DNA of 64,000 nt, taken from assembly GCF_016741775.1 (NCBI RefSeq), contig NZ_JAERRK010000001.1, positions 682,001-746,000 on the forward strand, written 5' to 3'. Shown here piece by piece: positions 38,995 to 47,167 of this stretch. Each line of letters starts with the position of its first letter. Within the stretch, counting starts at the first letter, position 1. The notes under the pieces were generated by a model. The model saw nothing but the letters and a program-made list of their open reading frames with translations. It was not told where the DNA came from and ran no database searches. This DNA is from Streptomyces actinomycinicus. GTDB taxonomy: Bacteria; Actinomycetota; Actinomycetes; Streptomycetales; Streptomycetaceae. A program made the position numbers and the translations under genes.

Positions 38995-39588
38995 GTGAGT
39001 GACGCCTACTCCTCGCTGGCCGATGTCCTGGACCGGCTCGGCGAGTTGACCGGCAGGCCCGGCCGCCTGCCGGAGGCCCTGGACGTGGCCGGCCTCTCCT
39101 ACCGCACCGGAGTGCCCGTCGGCACCGTCGTGGAACTGCTCTCCGGCGGCCGGGCCCCCGAGGCCTGCCTGAGCCAGCGGGTGCGCCAGCGACTGGACTT
39201 CATCCGGGAGAGCAGGCGCCGTCCCGACGGCAAGCGGTACTCGCTGGACGAGCTGGCCCGGATCGCCGGAACCAGCCGGCAGTGGCTGAGCGAGTGGCGC
39301 AAGAGCGGCATGCCGAGCCTGGAGCACGCCGACCGGCTGCGCCGCTTCTTCGGCCTGCCCGCGGGCTTCTTCACCGCGGACGAACCTGAGGCCCTGCACG
39401 AAGCCCTGCAGCCGGTGCTGCAGAGCCTGGAGGCGGAGGCGGACCCGCTGCTGCGGCTGCGCGAGAGCGGACTCGTCCGGCTCGCCGCCCGCGCCCCGCA
39501 GATGAACGCCCGTCAGCTCGCCACCCTGGCCGACCTCGCCGAGATGATCATCTCCTCGGAACGGGTGAAGGACAGCGGGCGTGCCTGA
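38995..39588 (+). CDS. XRE-family transcriptional regulator
   Basis: The 197-residue regulator has an N-terminal helical region (residues 1-50) and a central Cro/C1 helix-turn-helix domain (YSLDELARIAGTSRQWLSEWRKSGMPSLEHADRLRRFFGLPAGFFT, about 82-126) followed by helices. GTG 38995 follows AGGGGGGA. Its last 8 bp overlap the HEXXH protein gene and they form the first two genes of a four-gene overlapping operon. XRE plus ImmA/IrrE-type proteases are regulatory pairs in other bacteria, where the protease cleaves the repressor. Confidence 0.88.
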   Translation: MSDAYSSLADVLDRLGELTGRPGRLPEALDVAGLSYRTGVPVGTVVELLSGGRAPEACLSQRVRQRLDFIRESRRRPDGKRYSLDELARIAGTSRQWLSEWRKSGMPSLEHADRLRRFFGLPAGFFTADEPEALHEALQPVLQSLEAEADPLLRLRESGLVRLAARAPQMNARQLATLADLAEMIISSERVKDSGRA

Positions 39589-40222
39589 ACCGACCGGCTC
39601 CACGCCCCCCGCATCCGGCAGGTCCGCGAAGTACCCGCGGTTAACGGCGTCCTCGAGATCACCGAGGTCCCCCAAGCGCTTCCTCGACCAGCTGGTCCGG
39701 GACACCGTCCGCGCCCTCACCCCGCCGACCGGCCCGGAGGCGTTCCTGCACGCGTTGTGCGACACGCTCAGCCCGCAGCTGGACCGCCCGGTCCGGCTGA
39801 AGTTCGTCGCCTTCCCGCCCGGCCTGGACGTCTCCGGGATCACCCTCGCCCGGGACGAGGACTACATCGTCGTGGTCGAGGACCGGGCCCCGGACACGCA
39901 CAAGTTCGTCATCGCCGGGCACGAGATCGGCCACATCCACTACGGCACGCTCGACGTGCACTACCCGTCCGGGCTGCCGGCCGCCGCCCGCCGGCTGCTG
40001 TCCCGGGACGAGGACGACATCCCCTGGGGCCGGGTCGTCGCCATGGCCACCCGGTCGCCCGCCGCGGCGGCGGCCGCCGCCGAGTGGGAGGCCGAGGAGT
40101 GCGGGCTGCGGCTGGCGGCCAAGTTCTCCAAGGTCGTCGGGCCGGGCGCGGCCGGCCGCGTGACCCAGGACACCCTCACCGACCGGCTGTCCTCCTCGCT
40201 GGGCAACATCGGCGGGCCCTGA
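39581..40222 (+). CDS. ImmA/IrrE-like HEXXH metalloprotease-like protein
   Basis: The 213-residue protein has a central motif AGHEIGHIHYG (zinc-binding His114 and His118, catalytic Glu115) and later EWEAEECGLRLAAKF, whose Glu fits the third zinc ligand of ImmA/IrrE-type peptidases. An unusual Pro/Ser-rich N-terminus precedes the domain. The start is GTG 39581, overlapping the XRE gene by 8 bp. It lies between an XRE regulator and a membrane protein, the same order as in other actinomycetes. Its probable target is the XRE protein of this operon; that is inference. Confidence 0.85.
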   Translation: MPEPTGSTPPASGRSAKYPRLTASSRSPRSPKRFLDQLVRDTVRALTPPTGPEAFLHALCDTLSPQLDRPVRLKFVAFPPGLDVSGITLARDEDYIVVVEDRAPDTHKFVIAGHEIGHIHYGTLDVHYPSGLPAAARRLLSRDEDDIPWGRVVAMATRSPAAAAAAAEWEAEECGLRLAAKFSKVVGPGAAGRVTQDTLTDRLSSSLGNIGGP

Positions 40223-41439
40223 TGAACTGGGACATCGCCGGCTGCTTCGCCGCCTACGCCGTCCCGGCCGGCCTGCTCGCCGTGGCCTTCGTGATCAAAC
40301 TCCCGGTGCTGCGGCGCGCCTGGCAGGACCCGATCCTGCGGGCCACCGCCCTGCTGCTCGGCATCGGTGCGATCGTCTTCGCCTCGCTGCCGCCCGCCAA
40401 CCTGCACCGCATCAACCAGCTCGCCGGCATCCCCAACTTCGCCGGTCTGTGGGTCTATTCGCTGCTGACCGCCTACTGCGGCGCCTGCCTGTGGCTCATC
40501 ATCACCTGGCGCGACCCGCCGTCCGCCGTCCGCCGCCGCAACACGCGGCTGGTCTGGATGACGTACGGCATCATCATCGTCGGCCTGTGGGCGACGTTCC
40601 TGCTCGGCGACCACCACGTGGAGCGGCTGCGCGACCTCGACACCTACTACGCCGACACGCCCTGGATGCGCGAGTTCGTCCTGCTCTACCTGTGCGCCCA
40701 CCTGGTGTCCGCACTGATCGCGGCCGGCATGCTATGGACCTGGTACCGCAAGGTCGAGGACACCTGGCTGCGCCGGGCGGTGATCTTCCTGCAGGAGGCC
40801 TACGCCCTCGGCCTCCTCTTCGACCTGGGCAAGCTCACCGCGATCGGCGCCCGGTGGAGCGGCCGGGACTGGGACTGGCTGTCCACGTACGCCGCCCCGC
40901 CCTTCGCCATCGCCGAGGCCGGCCTGGTGGCCGTGGCCTTCATCGCCGGGCAGGCCGGGCCGCTGGTGGCGGAGCGCCGGCGGCTGGTGGGCTCCTACCG
41001 GCGCCTGAAACCGCTGTGGCAGACCATGCTGACCGTCACCGCACCGTCGGCCCCCGCGACCGGCCGGGTCAGCGGTGCCGCCCTCCGCCTCGAACTGCGC
41101 CGGGCCGCCATCAACGACGGCCTGCTCAAACTGGCCCCGCACCTCAGCGGAGCCCGGCGCGAACGGGTCGGGAAGGCGGCACTGGCCGTGGGCTACCCGG
41201 ACTGCGTCGCGCGGGGCATCGCCGGCGCGGTGGACGTCCTCATCGCGGCGGCGGCGCTGCACACACCCGGCGAGCCGCACGGTGAGCCGCACGGTGAGCC
41301 GCCGGCCGGGGACCCCGGGTTCGCCTCCGACCCCGGCGAACTGGAGTCGGTCGCCCACGCGTTGCGGTTCCACGCAGCCGCCATCGAAAGGTTCCGCCGG
41401 CAGGCGGTCGCCACGGAAGGTGTCACCTCACATGCCTGA
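40222..41439 (+). CDS. MAB_1171c-type multi-pass membrane protein
   Basis: The 405-residue protein has seven or eight predicted transmembrane helices in residues 5-250 and a cytoplasmic C-terminal region of about 150 residues rich in Arg and Ala. Blocks such as YAVPAGLLAVAFVIKLPVLRRAWQDPILR and RLVGSYRRLKPLWQTML are characteristic of the MAB_1171c family, annotated as putative transporters, but no transport assay I know supports this; a sensor role is equally likely. The ATG at 40222 overlaps the preceding stop by 1 bp. Tandem GEPHGEPHGEPP repeat near residue 353 is notable. Confidence 0.8.
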   Translation: MNWDIAGCFAAYAVPAGLLAVAFVIKLPVLRRAWQDPILRATALLLGIGAIVFASLPPANLHRINQLAGIPNFAGLWVYSLLTAYCGACLWLIITWRDPPSAVRRRNTRLVWMTYGIIIVGLWATFLLGDHHVERLRDLDTYYADTPWMREFVLLYLCAHLVSALIAAGMLWTWYRKVEDTWLRRAVIFLQEAYALGLLFDLGKLTAIGARWSGRDWDWLSTYAAPPFAIAEAGLVAVAFIAGQAGPLVAERRRLVGSYRRLKPLWQTMLTVTAPSAPATGRVSGAALRLELRRAAINDGLLKLAPHLSGARRERVGKAALAVGYPDCVARGIAGAVDVLIAAAALHTPGEPHGEPHGEPPAGDPGFASDPGELESVAHALRFHAAAIERFRRQAVATEGVTSHA

Positions 41440-42844
41440 CATACCCACCGCCCGCCGCACCGCGCTCGTCATCGGCGGCAGCACGGCCGGCATGCTCGCC
41501 GCGTCCGTGCTCGCCGGCCGCTTCCACGAGGTGACGATCGTGGAGGCCGACCGGCTGCCGGCGGGCCCGGAGCCGCGCAAGGGCCTGCCCCAGGCCCGGC
41601 ACGCGCATCTGCTCTGGTCCGGTGGGGTGGCCGCGCTCGAGGAACTGCTGCCGGGCATCACCGGGGAGCTGACCGGCCGGGGCGCGGGACTCATCGGGGT
41701 GATGTCCGACCTGGTCAGCAAGGCGCCCTCCGGACAGTGGTTCCGGCGGTTCACCGACTCCCGGCACCACATGATCGTGTGCAGCCGGGACCTGCTGGAC
41801 GCGGTGATCCGTGCGGACGTCCTCGCCCGGCGCCGGATCACCCTGCTCGACGGCACCCGGGTGGCGGGCCTGACCGGCGACCGGAACCGGGTGACCGGCG
41901 TCCGGGTCCCCTCCGGCACCGGCGGGCAGCTCACCACCCTCCACGCCGACCTGGTGATCGACGCGAGCGGACGCGGCTCCCAGGCGGACAACTGGCTGCG
42001 GGCGCTGGGCCACGCCCCGGTCGAGGAACGCGTGGTGGACGCCGGCGTCGCCTACGCCAGCCGCATCTACGCGGCCCCCGACGGCACGGCCGGCCTGCGC
42101 TACCCCGTGGTCAACGTGCAGGCCGACCCGCGGGACGCACCCGGCCGCGGCGGGGTCGTCGTACCGATCGAGGGCGACCGCTGGCTGGTCACGCTCTCCG
42201 GTACGCGCGGCGGACAGCCGACCGCCGACCCCGACGCGTTCGAGCACTTCGCGCTCACCGGCCTCAAGGACCCGGTCATCGGCCACCTCCTCGCCGGGGC
42301 CAAGCCGCTGACCGACCCGGTGACCACCCGCAGCACGGCCAACCGGCGCCGCTACTACGAGAAGGCCGAGACCTGGCCGGCGGGCTTCGCCGTCCTCGGG
42401 GACGCCGTCGCCGGCTACAACCCCGTCTACGGGCACGGGCTGTCGGTGGCCGCGCAGAGCGTCATCGCCCTCGGCCGGGTCCTCGACCGGTACGGCCCCA
42501 CCGCGCCCGGCACCGCCCGCCGCATCCAGCGCGCGGTGGCCCGGCCGGTCGGCAACGCGTGGAACCTCGCGGTCGGCCAGGACGCCTCCTACCCGGGGGC
42601 CGCGCCCCAGCCGCCGACCTTCGTCGAGCGTCTCCTCACCGCCTACGTCGACAAGGCCGTGGCCGCCGGCTCCGAGAACCCGCACGCCCTGCGGGGCCTG
42701 CTGGACGTGATGAGCCTGAAGACCGCGCCGCCGCGCCTGTTCGCCCCCGACATGCTCTGGCACATCGCCTTCGGCCCCCGCACGGGCCCCCTGCCCGGCC
42801 CACCGCTGACGGAGAGCGAACGAGAGGCGGCAGGGCTGCGCTGA
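41432..42844 (+). CDS. FAD-dependent monooxygenase-like protein
   Basis: The 470-residue flavoprotein has an N-terminal FAD-binding Rossmann motif TALVIGGSTAGMLAASVLAGRFHEVTIVEAD (G-x-S-x-A-G variant of GxGxxG). It also has VIDASGRGSQADNWLRALG in the middle and FAVLGDAVAGYNPVYGHGLSVAAQSVIALG, the second FAD (GD) motif typical of phenol-hydroxylase/tryptophan-halogenase-like monooxygenases. No halogenase WxWxIP motif is visible. ATG 41432 overlaps the membrane-protein gene by 8 bp, so it is the fourth gene of the XRE/protease/membrane operon. Substrate unknown, perhaps a hydrophobic or membrane compound. Confidence 0.83.
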   Translation: MPDIPTARRTALVIGGSTAGMLAASVLAGRFHEVTIVEADRLPAGPEPRKGLPQARHAHLLWSGGVAALEELLPGITGELTGRGAGLIGVMSDLVSKAPSGQWFRRFTDSRHHMIVCSRDLLDAVIRADVLARRRITLLDGTRVAGLTGDRNRVTGVRVPSGTGGQLTTLHADLVIDASGRGSQADNWLRALGHAPVEERVVDAGVAYASRIYAAPDGTAGLRYPVVNVQADPRDAPGRGGVVVPIEGDRWLVTLSGTRGGQPTADPDAFEHFALTGLKDPVIGHLLAGAKPLTDPVTTRSTANRRRYYEKAETWPAGFAVLGDAVAGYNPVYGHGLSVAAQSVIALGRVLDRYGPTAPGTARRIQRAVARPVGNAWNLAVGQDASYPGAAPQPPTFVERLLTAYVDKAVAAGSENPHALRGLLDVMSLKTAPPRLFAPDMLWHIAFGPRTGPLPGPPLTESEREAAGLR

Positions 42845-42906
42845 CGACGCGTACGGCGGCGGGGCTTGAGGGCCGAGGCCGGTGCCGGCCGCGGGGAGCG
42901 GGCGGG

Positions 42907-43938
42907 TCAGGCCGCCACGTAGGTCACCGGCTCGCTGCCGGCCACCGGCTCCGCACGGCCCTGCTTCACCAGGCGGCGGAGATGGGACTCGGCCTCCGAC
43001 ACGGCGATGTTCCGGGAACCGTAGGGGATCTCGGCCCAGGGGCGGTTCCACTCCATGCGCTCGGCGAGCTGCCACGGGGTGAGGGGCTCGGCGAGGAGGG
43101 CGAGGAGGCCGGCCAGCCGGCTCGCGTGGTGACCGAGCAGCTCCCGCACCCGGCCGGCGGCGTCGGAGAAGGCGTACTGGTGGGCCGGGAGGACCTCGGC
43201 CGGGGCGAGGCGCGCGACCCGCTCCAGGGAGTCGAGGTAGTCGCCGAGGGGATCGGTGACGGTCGCGTCGTCGGGATCCTCGTACAGACCGATGTGCGGG
43301 GTGATCCCGGGCAGCAGATGATCCCCGCTGAACAGTCGTCCCCGCCCCGCCGGTCCCCCCGGGTGCTCCTCCTCCAGGTGCAGGCAGACGTGGCCGGGCG
43401 TGTGGCCCGGGGTCCAGATCGCGCGCAGCCGGCGGCCGGGCAGGTCCAGCAGTTCGCCCGGCACGATCTCGCGGTCCGGCAGGGCGGGGGAGAGCCCGGG
43501 CAGGGTACGGCGGCCACGGGCCGCGCGCAGCGGGGCGACGTGCGCCTCGGGCGCCCCGGCCGCGGCCAGCTTGGCGGCCATGTACGCGTACCACCGCTCG
43601 GGCCGGGTCTCCCGCGCCCTGCGCACGATCGCCGCGTCGGCCGCGTGCAGCGCCACCCAGGCACCGGAGGCCTCACGCACCTGCGCGGACAGCCCGTGGT
43701 GGTCGGGGTGGTGGTGGGTGACCACGACGCCGTACACGTCGTGCACCGTCGTACCGCATGCCGTGAGTCCCGCCGCGAGGGTGTCCCACGACGCGGGGTC
43801 GTCCCAGCCGGTGTCCACCAGCACGGGCCCCCGGTCGGTGTCCACGACGTACACCAGCGTGTACCCGAGGGGGTTGTCCGGGATCGGGACCCGCACCGAC
43901 CGCACGCCCCCGCCGTGATCGAACGTCTCCGCCACCAT
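42907..43938 (-). CDS. MBL-fold metallo-hydrolase, KstR-box gene
   Basis: The 343-residue protein is a metallo-beta-lactamase-fold hydrolase: VVVTHHHPDHHGLSAQVR (HxHxDH motif as HHHPDHHG), TPGHTPGHVCLHLEE, FSGDHLLPGITPHIG (metal-bridging Asp) and a C-terminal winged-helix part (LAERMEWNRPWAEIPYGSRNIAVSEAESHLRRLVKQG). It may cleave thioesters or lactones. ATG 43938 is supported by GGAGGGGG upstream; ATG 43962 would lie closer to the operator. A perfect KstR-type operator at 43982-43995 places it in the same regulon as the steroid-type genes. Confidence 0.85.
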   Translation of the reverse strand: MVAETFDHGGGVRSVRVPIPDNPLGYTLVYVVDTDRGPVLVDTGWDDPASWDTLAAGLTACGTTVHDVYGVVVTHHHPDHHGLSAQVREASGAWVALHAADAAIVRRARETRPERWYAYMAAKLAAAGAPEAHVAPLRAARGRRTLPGLSPALPDREIVPGELLDLPGRRLRAIWTPGHTPGHVCLHLEEEHPGGPAGRGRLFSGDHLLPGITPHIGLYEDPDDATVTDPLGDYLDSLERVARLAPAEVLPAHQYAFSDAAGRVRELLGHHASRLAGLLALLAEPLTPWQLAERMEWNRPWAEIPYGSRNIAVSEAESHLRRLVKQGRAEPVAGSEPVTYVAA

Positions 43939-43981
43939 CGGTGCCCCGCCCCCTCCGCCCACGACCGCCGCCCACTATAAC

Positions 43982-43995
43982 TAGAACTGGTTCCA
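43982..43995. promoter_or_regulatory. KstR-type operator upstream of the MBL hydrolase gene
   Basis: TAGAACTGGTTCCA matches TnnAACnnGTTnnA at all fixed positions. It lies 43 bp before the MBL-fold start codon, overlapping the expected promoter. Confidence 0.8.
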
Positions 43996-44095
43996 GATCA
44001 GAGGGGTCTGCGGCCCGATGTGACGGGGCGCGTGCCGGCCGGCCGGGAGGCGGCCGGCGCGGGCCGGGGTCGTGGAGCCGGTGGCGCGGGCGGGA

Positions 44096-45097
44096 TCAGG
44101 GGCGCCAGTCCGCCTCCAGGTCGTGGGAGTCGGTCTTGGTGAGCTGCTTCAGGCCGGTGCCGTCGGCGCGTACCAGGAAGAGGTGTTCGGGGTCCGCGTC
44201 GTCGCTGCCGCCCCGGGTGAAGACCAGGCGGCTGCCGTCCGGGGACCACGAGGGGTACTTGTCGTTGAGGCGGGCCGAGGTGATCCGGTGCACGCCGGAG
44301 CCGTCGGGGCGCACGAGGTAGAGGTGGGCGAAACCCGAGGCGTCCACGCGGCTGAAGGCGATCCGGCCGGTACGCGACCAGTCGGGGGTCCAGTCGTGGG
44401 ATCCGGCCGGGGTGACCGCCTTCTCGGCCAGCGTGGAGAGCCGGATCCGCATCACCCTGCTGTGCCCGGCCGCGTCCGCGCGGTTGAAGGCCAGATACGT
44501 GCCGTCCGGGGACCACGTCGGGTGGAGGTCGTCAGCCGTGGTGTGGGTGAGCCGCTTGGCGGGGGTGCCGTCGACGTCGGCGACGTAGATCTCGCGCTGG
44601 GTGCCGACCGGCCTGGCGTAGGCGAGCCGCTTGCCGTCCGGGGACCACGCCGGGTCGGAGGCGCCCTTGGTGCCGGGGACGGCCTTCAGGCCGGCGCCCG
44701 TGGTCTTCATGGTCCAGATGCCGTCGATGGCACCACCGGAGCCGTAACGGACGAACGCCACCCGCTTGCCGTCCGGTGACCAACTGGGCATCACGTCGCT
44801 GACGGTGGGGGTGTGGGTGAGTTCGACGGGGGTGCCGCCGGAGGGTGAGACGGCGTACAGGTCCTCGATGGACGCCGTCGCGGTGTAGCGGGCGAAGACG
44901 ATGGAGTGGTCCGCCGCCGCCGCCCCCGCGTCCCCTGCGGCGCCCAGTGTCAGGGGCACGGTCACGGCGAGTGCGGCGGCGGCCACCACCGCCCGGCGGC
45001 GCCCCGCCGTCCCCCTCCCGCCGGCCCTGCCGGTTCTCCGGGCCTTCCCGTCGGTTCTGCCGTCGTCGGTGCGCTGTCGATGCGTCAAGGTGTCCAC
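44096..45097 (-). CDS. Exported TolB/PD40-type beta-propeller protein
   Basis: The 333-residue protein has a basic, probably twin-arginine-like start and a signal helix (about 35-62: AVVAAAALAVTVPLTLGAAGDAGAAA). Six repeats with PSWSPDGKRVAFVR, PAWSPDGKRLAYAR, PTWSPDGTYLAFNR and similar are the WD40-like PD40 (TolB) beta-propeller motif. It probably folds as a six-bladed propeller for protein or ligand binding outside the cell. GTG 45097 has GGGAGGGA 4-5 nt upstream. It is divergent from the aldehyde dehydrogenase gene; the 290 bp between contain the KstR-type site at 45316. Confidence 0.85.
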   Translation of the reverse strand: MDTLTHRQRTDDGRTDGKARRTGRAGGRGTAGRRRAVVAAAALAVTVPLTLGAAGDAGAAAADHSIVFARYTATASIEDLYAVSPSGGTPVELTHTPTVSDVMPSWSPDGKRVAFVRYGSGGAIDGIWTMKTTGAGLKAVPGTKGASDPAWSPDGKRLAYARPVGTQREIYVADVDGTPAKRLTHTTADDLHPTWSPDGTYLAFNRADAAGHSRVMRIRLSTLAEKAVTPAGSHDWTPDWSRTGRIAFSRVDASGFAHLYLVRPDGSGVHRITSARLNDKYPSWSPDGSRLVFTRGGSDDADPEHLFLVRADGTGLKQLTKTDSHDLEADWRP

Positions 45098-45315
45098 CCG
45101 ATCCCTCCCTACGGCCCGCCGTGGGCCGCACCGGCTGGAAACATCCCACCCGACGGACGCCACGGGAAGCGCCGTGCGCCTGCGGTGCGAGCCCTGTGAC
45201 ACGTTCCGTACACCGCTGTCACACGGGGCGGCACCGAACGCCCGGACGCTGCGCCGCACACGACTCGAGAGCGGAGTCGCCCCGACATCGGACTCCGGGT
45301 ATGGCCTAGTCGAAG

Positions 45316-45334
45316 TAGAACTGGTATCAGTTCT
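45316..45334. promoter_or_regulatory. KstR-type operator upstream of the aldehyde dehydrogenase gene
   Basis: TAGAACTGGTATCA (45316-45329) matches TnnAACnnGTTnnA except one base. A second, overlapping palindrome AGAACT-N6-AGTTCT (45317-45334) is perfect in its arms. The sites end 54 bp before the aldehyde dehydrogenase start. Confidence 0.65.
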
Positions 45335-45388
45335 GAAACAGCGTCAGAAACGACGGATGCGGTGCCGTTCGGTGGGAGGCAGTCGGTC

Positions 45389-46840
45389 ATGACCGGGCTC
45401 GTGGAACACGGACAGCTGTTTATCGGCGGGGAGTTGACCGACCCACTGGGCCGGGACGTCATCGAGGTGGTCTCTCCGCACACCGAGGAGGTCATCGGCC
45501 GGGTGCCGCACGCCTCCCGGGGGGACGTCGACCGCGCCGTGGCCGTCGCGCGCCGCGCCTTCGACGAGGGCCCCTGGCCACGCGCCACGCTCGAGGAGCG
45601 CATCGAGGTCGTCACCCGCATCAAGGACGGCATCGCGGCCCGGCACGAGGAGATCGCCCGCGTGATCTCCTCCGAGAACGGCTCCCCTTACTCCTGGAGC
45701 GTCCTGGCCCAGGCGCTCGGCGCGATGATGGTGTGGGACGCGGCGATCAAGGTCGCCCGCGACCACCCGTACGAGGAGCGGCGGGACGGCGTGCTCGGCC
45801 CGATCCTCGTCCGCCGGGAACCCGTCGGTGTGGTGGCCGCCGTGGTCCCCTGGAACGTCCCGCAGTTCGTCGCCGCCGCCAAGCTCGCGCCGGCACTGCT
45901 GACGGGCTGCACGGTGGTGCTCAAGCCGTCCCCCGAGTCCCCGCTGGACGCCTACCTGCTGGGCGAGATCGCGCGCGAGGCCGGTCTGCCCAAGGGCGTG
46001 CTCTCCATCCTCCCCGCCGACCGCGAGGTCAGCGAGTACCTGGTCGGCCACCCCGGCATCGACAAGGTCGCCTTCACCGGCTCGGTGGCGGCCGGCCGGC
46101 GCGTGATGGAGGTCGCCGCCCGCAACCTCACCCGGGTCACCCTGGAACTGGGCGGCAAGTCGGCGGCGGTCGTACTGCCGGACGCCGACGCGCAGACCGC
46201 GGTGTCGGGCATCGTCCCGGCGGCCTGGATGAACAACGGCCAGGCCTGTGTGGCCCAGACCCGCATCCTCGTCCCGCGCGCCCGCTACGACGAGTTCGCC
46301 GACGCCTTCGCCCAGGCGGCGAGCGCCCTGAAGGTCGGCGACCCGCTGGACCCGGCGACACAGGTGGGCCCCCTGGTCGCCGAACGCCAGCAGCGGCGCA
46401 GCCTCGACTACATCCGCATCGGCCAGGAGGAGGGCGCCAAGATCCTCACCGGGGGCGGCCGCCCCGCCGGCCTGGAGAAGGGCTGGTACGTCGAACCGAC
46501 CCTCTTCGGCGACGTCGACAACTCCATGCGCATCGCCCGCGAGGAGATCTTCGGCCCGGTCATCTGCCTCCTGCCCTACACCGACGAGCAGGACGCGGTC
46601 CGGATCGCCGACGACTCCGACTACGGCCTGTCCGGCAGCGTCTGGACGGCGGACGTCGAACACGGCATCGACATCGCCCGCCGGATCCGCACCGGCACCT
46701 ACTCCGTCAACACCTTCAGCCTGGACATGCTGGGCCCGTTCGGCGGCTACAAGAACTCCGGCCTGGGGCGGGAGTTCGGGCCGGAAGGGTACGGCGAGTA
46801 CCTCGAGCACAAGATGATCCACCTTCCGGCGGGGGCGTAG
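45389..46840 (+). CDS. Aldehyde dehydrogenase (NAD-dependent, Rv0223c-like)
   Basis: The 483-residue enzyme oxidises aldehydes to acids. Typical motifs are VVAAVVPWNVPQFVAAAKLAPALLTGCTVVLKPSPESP, VAFTGSVAAGRRVMEVAARNLTRVTLELGGKSAAVVLPDAD (Glu near 257), WMNNGQACVAQTRILVPRARYDEF (catalytic Cys near 291) and EEIFGPVICLLPY. It resembles mycobacterial Rv0223c-type dehydrogenases linked to steroid degradation. ATG 45389 follows GGGAGGC. It stops 3 bp before the ferredoxin ATG, so they are co-transcribed, and both probably respond to the KstR-type operator upstream. Confidence 0.9.
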   Translation: MTGLVEHGQLFIGGELTDPLGRDVIEVVSPHTEEVIGRVPHASRGDVDRAVAVARRAFDEGPWPRATLEERIEVVTRIKDGIAARHEEIARVISSENGSPYSWSVLAQALGAMMVWDAAIKVARDHPYEERRDGVLGPILVRREPVGVVAAVVPWNVPQFVAAAKLAPALLTGCTVVLKPSPESPLDAYLLGEIAREAGLPKGVLSILPADREVSEYLVGHPGIDKVAFTGSVAAGRRVMEVAARNLTRVTLELGGKSAAVVLPDADAQTAVSGIVPAAWMNNGQACVAQTRILVPRARYDEFADAFAQAASALKVGDPLDPATQVGPLVAERQQRRSLDYIRIGQEEGAKILTGGGRPAGLEKGWYVEPTLFGDVDNSMRIAREEIFGPVICLLPYTDEQDAVRIADDSDYGLSGSVWTADVEHGIDIARRIRTGTYSVNTFSLDMLGPFGGYKNSGLGREFGPEGYGEYLEHKMIHLPAGA

Positions 46841-46843
46841 CCC

Positions 46844-47077
46844 ATGGGCGACCGCTGGCACATCGAGGTCGACCGCTCGGTCTGCATCGGCTCGGCCCAG
46901 TGCCTCCACCACGCCCCGGCCGGCTTCCGCCTCGACCACGCCCGCCAGTCCCACCCGCTCGAACCCGACACCGACGCGAGCGAACAGGTCCTGGCGGCGG
47001 CCGAGAGCTGCCCCGTGGAGGCGATCGTCATCACCCTGCTGGGCAGCGGGGAGGCGGTGTTCCCGCCCGAGGAGTAG
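46844..47077 (+). CDS. P450-type single-cluster (3Fe-4S) ferredoxin
   Basis: The 77-residue ferredoxin has Cys residues in VCIGSAQCLHHAP and AAESCPVEAIVI, that is CX5C plus CP, the pattern of small actinomycete 3Fe-4S ferredoxins that donate electrons to P450s. It directly follows the aldehyde dehydrogenase (3 bp gap) and shares its operator. The CYP125-type P450 at 26629 is a plausible partner although it lies 20 kb away, since both have KstR-type boxes. ATG 46844 is clear. Confidence 0.88.
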   Translation: MGDRWHIEVDRSVCIGSAQCLHHAPAGFRLDHARQSHPLEPDTDASEQVLAAAESCPVEAIVITLLGSGEAVFPPEE

Positions 47078-47167
47078 CGGCGCCCCGCCGCGGGGTACGC
47101 TCCTGCGGTTCGCGGTGAGCGGGAGGTCGTCTGGATCGACCGGCTGTGCCCCATCCGCGGCCGGGTC

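Noticed and set aside
39581..40222. HEXXH protein as evidence for a prophage or ICE
   Set aside because: No integrase, attachment site or phage genes flank it; the operon continues with chromosomal-type genes.
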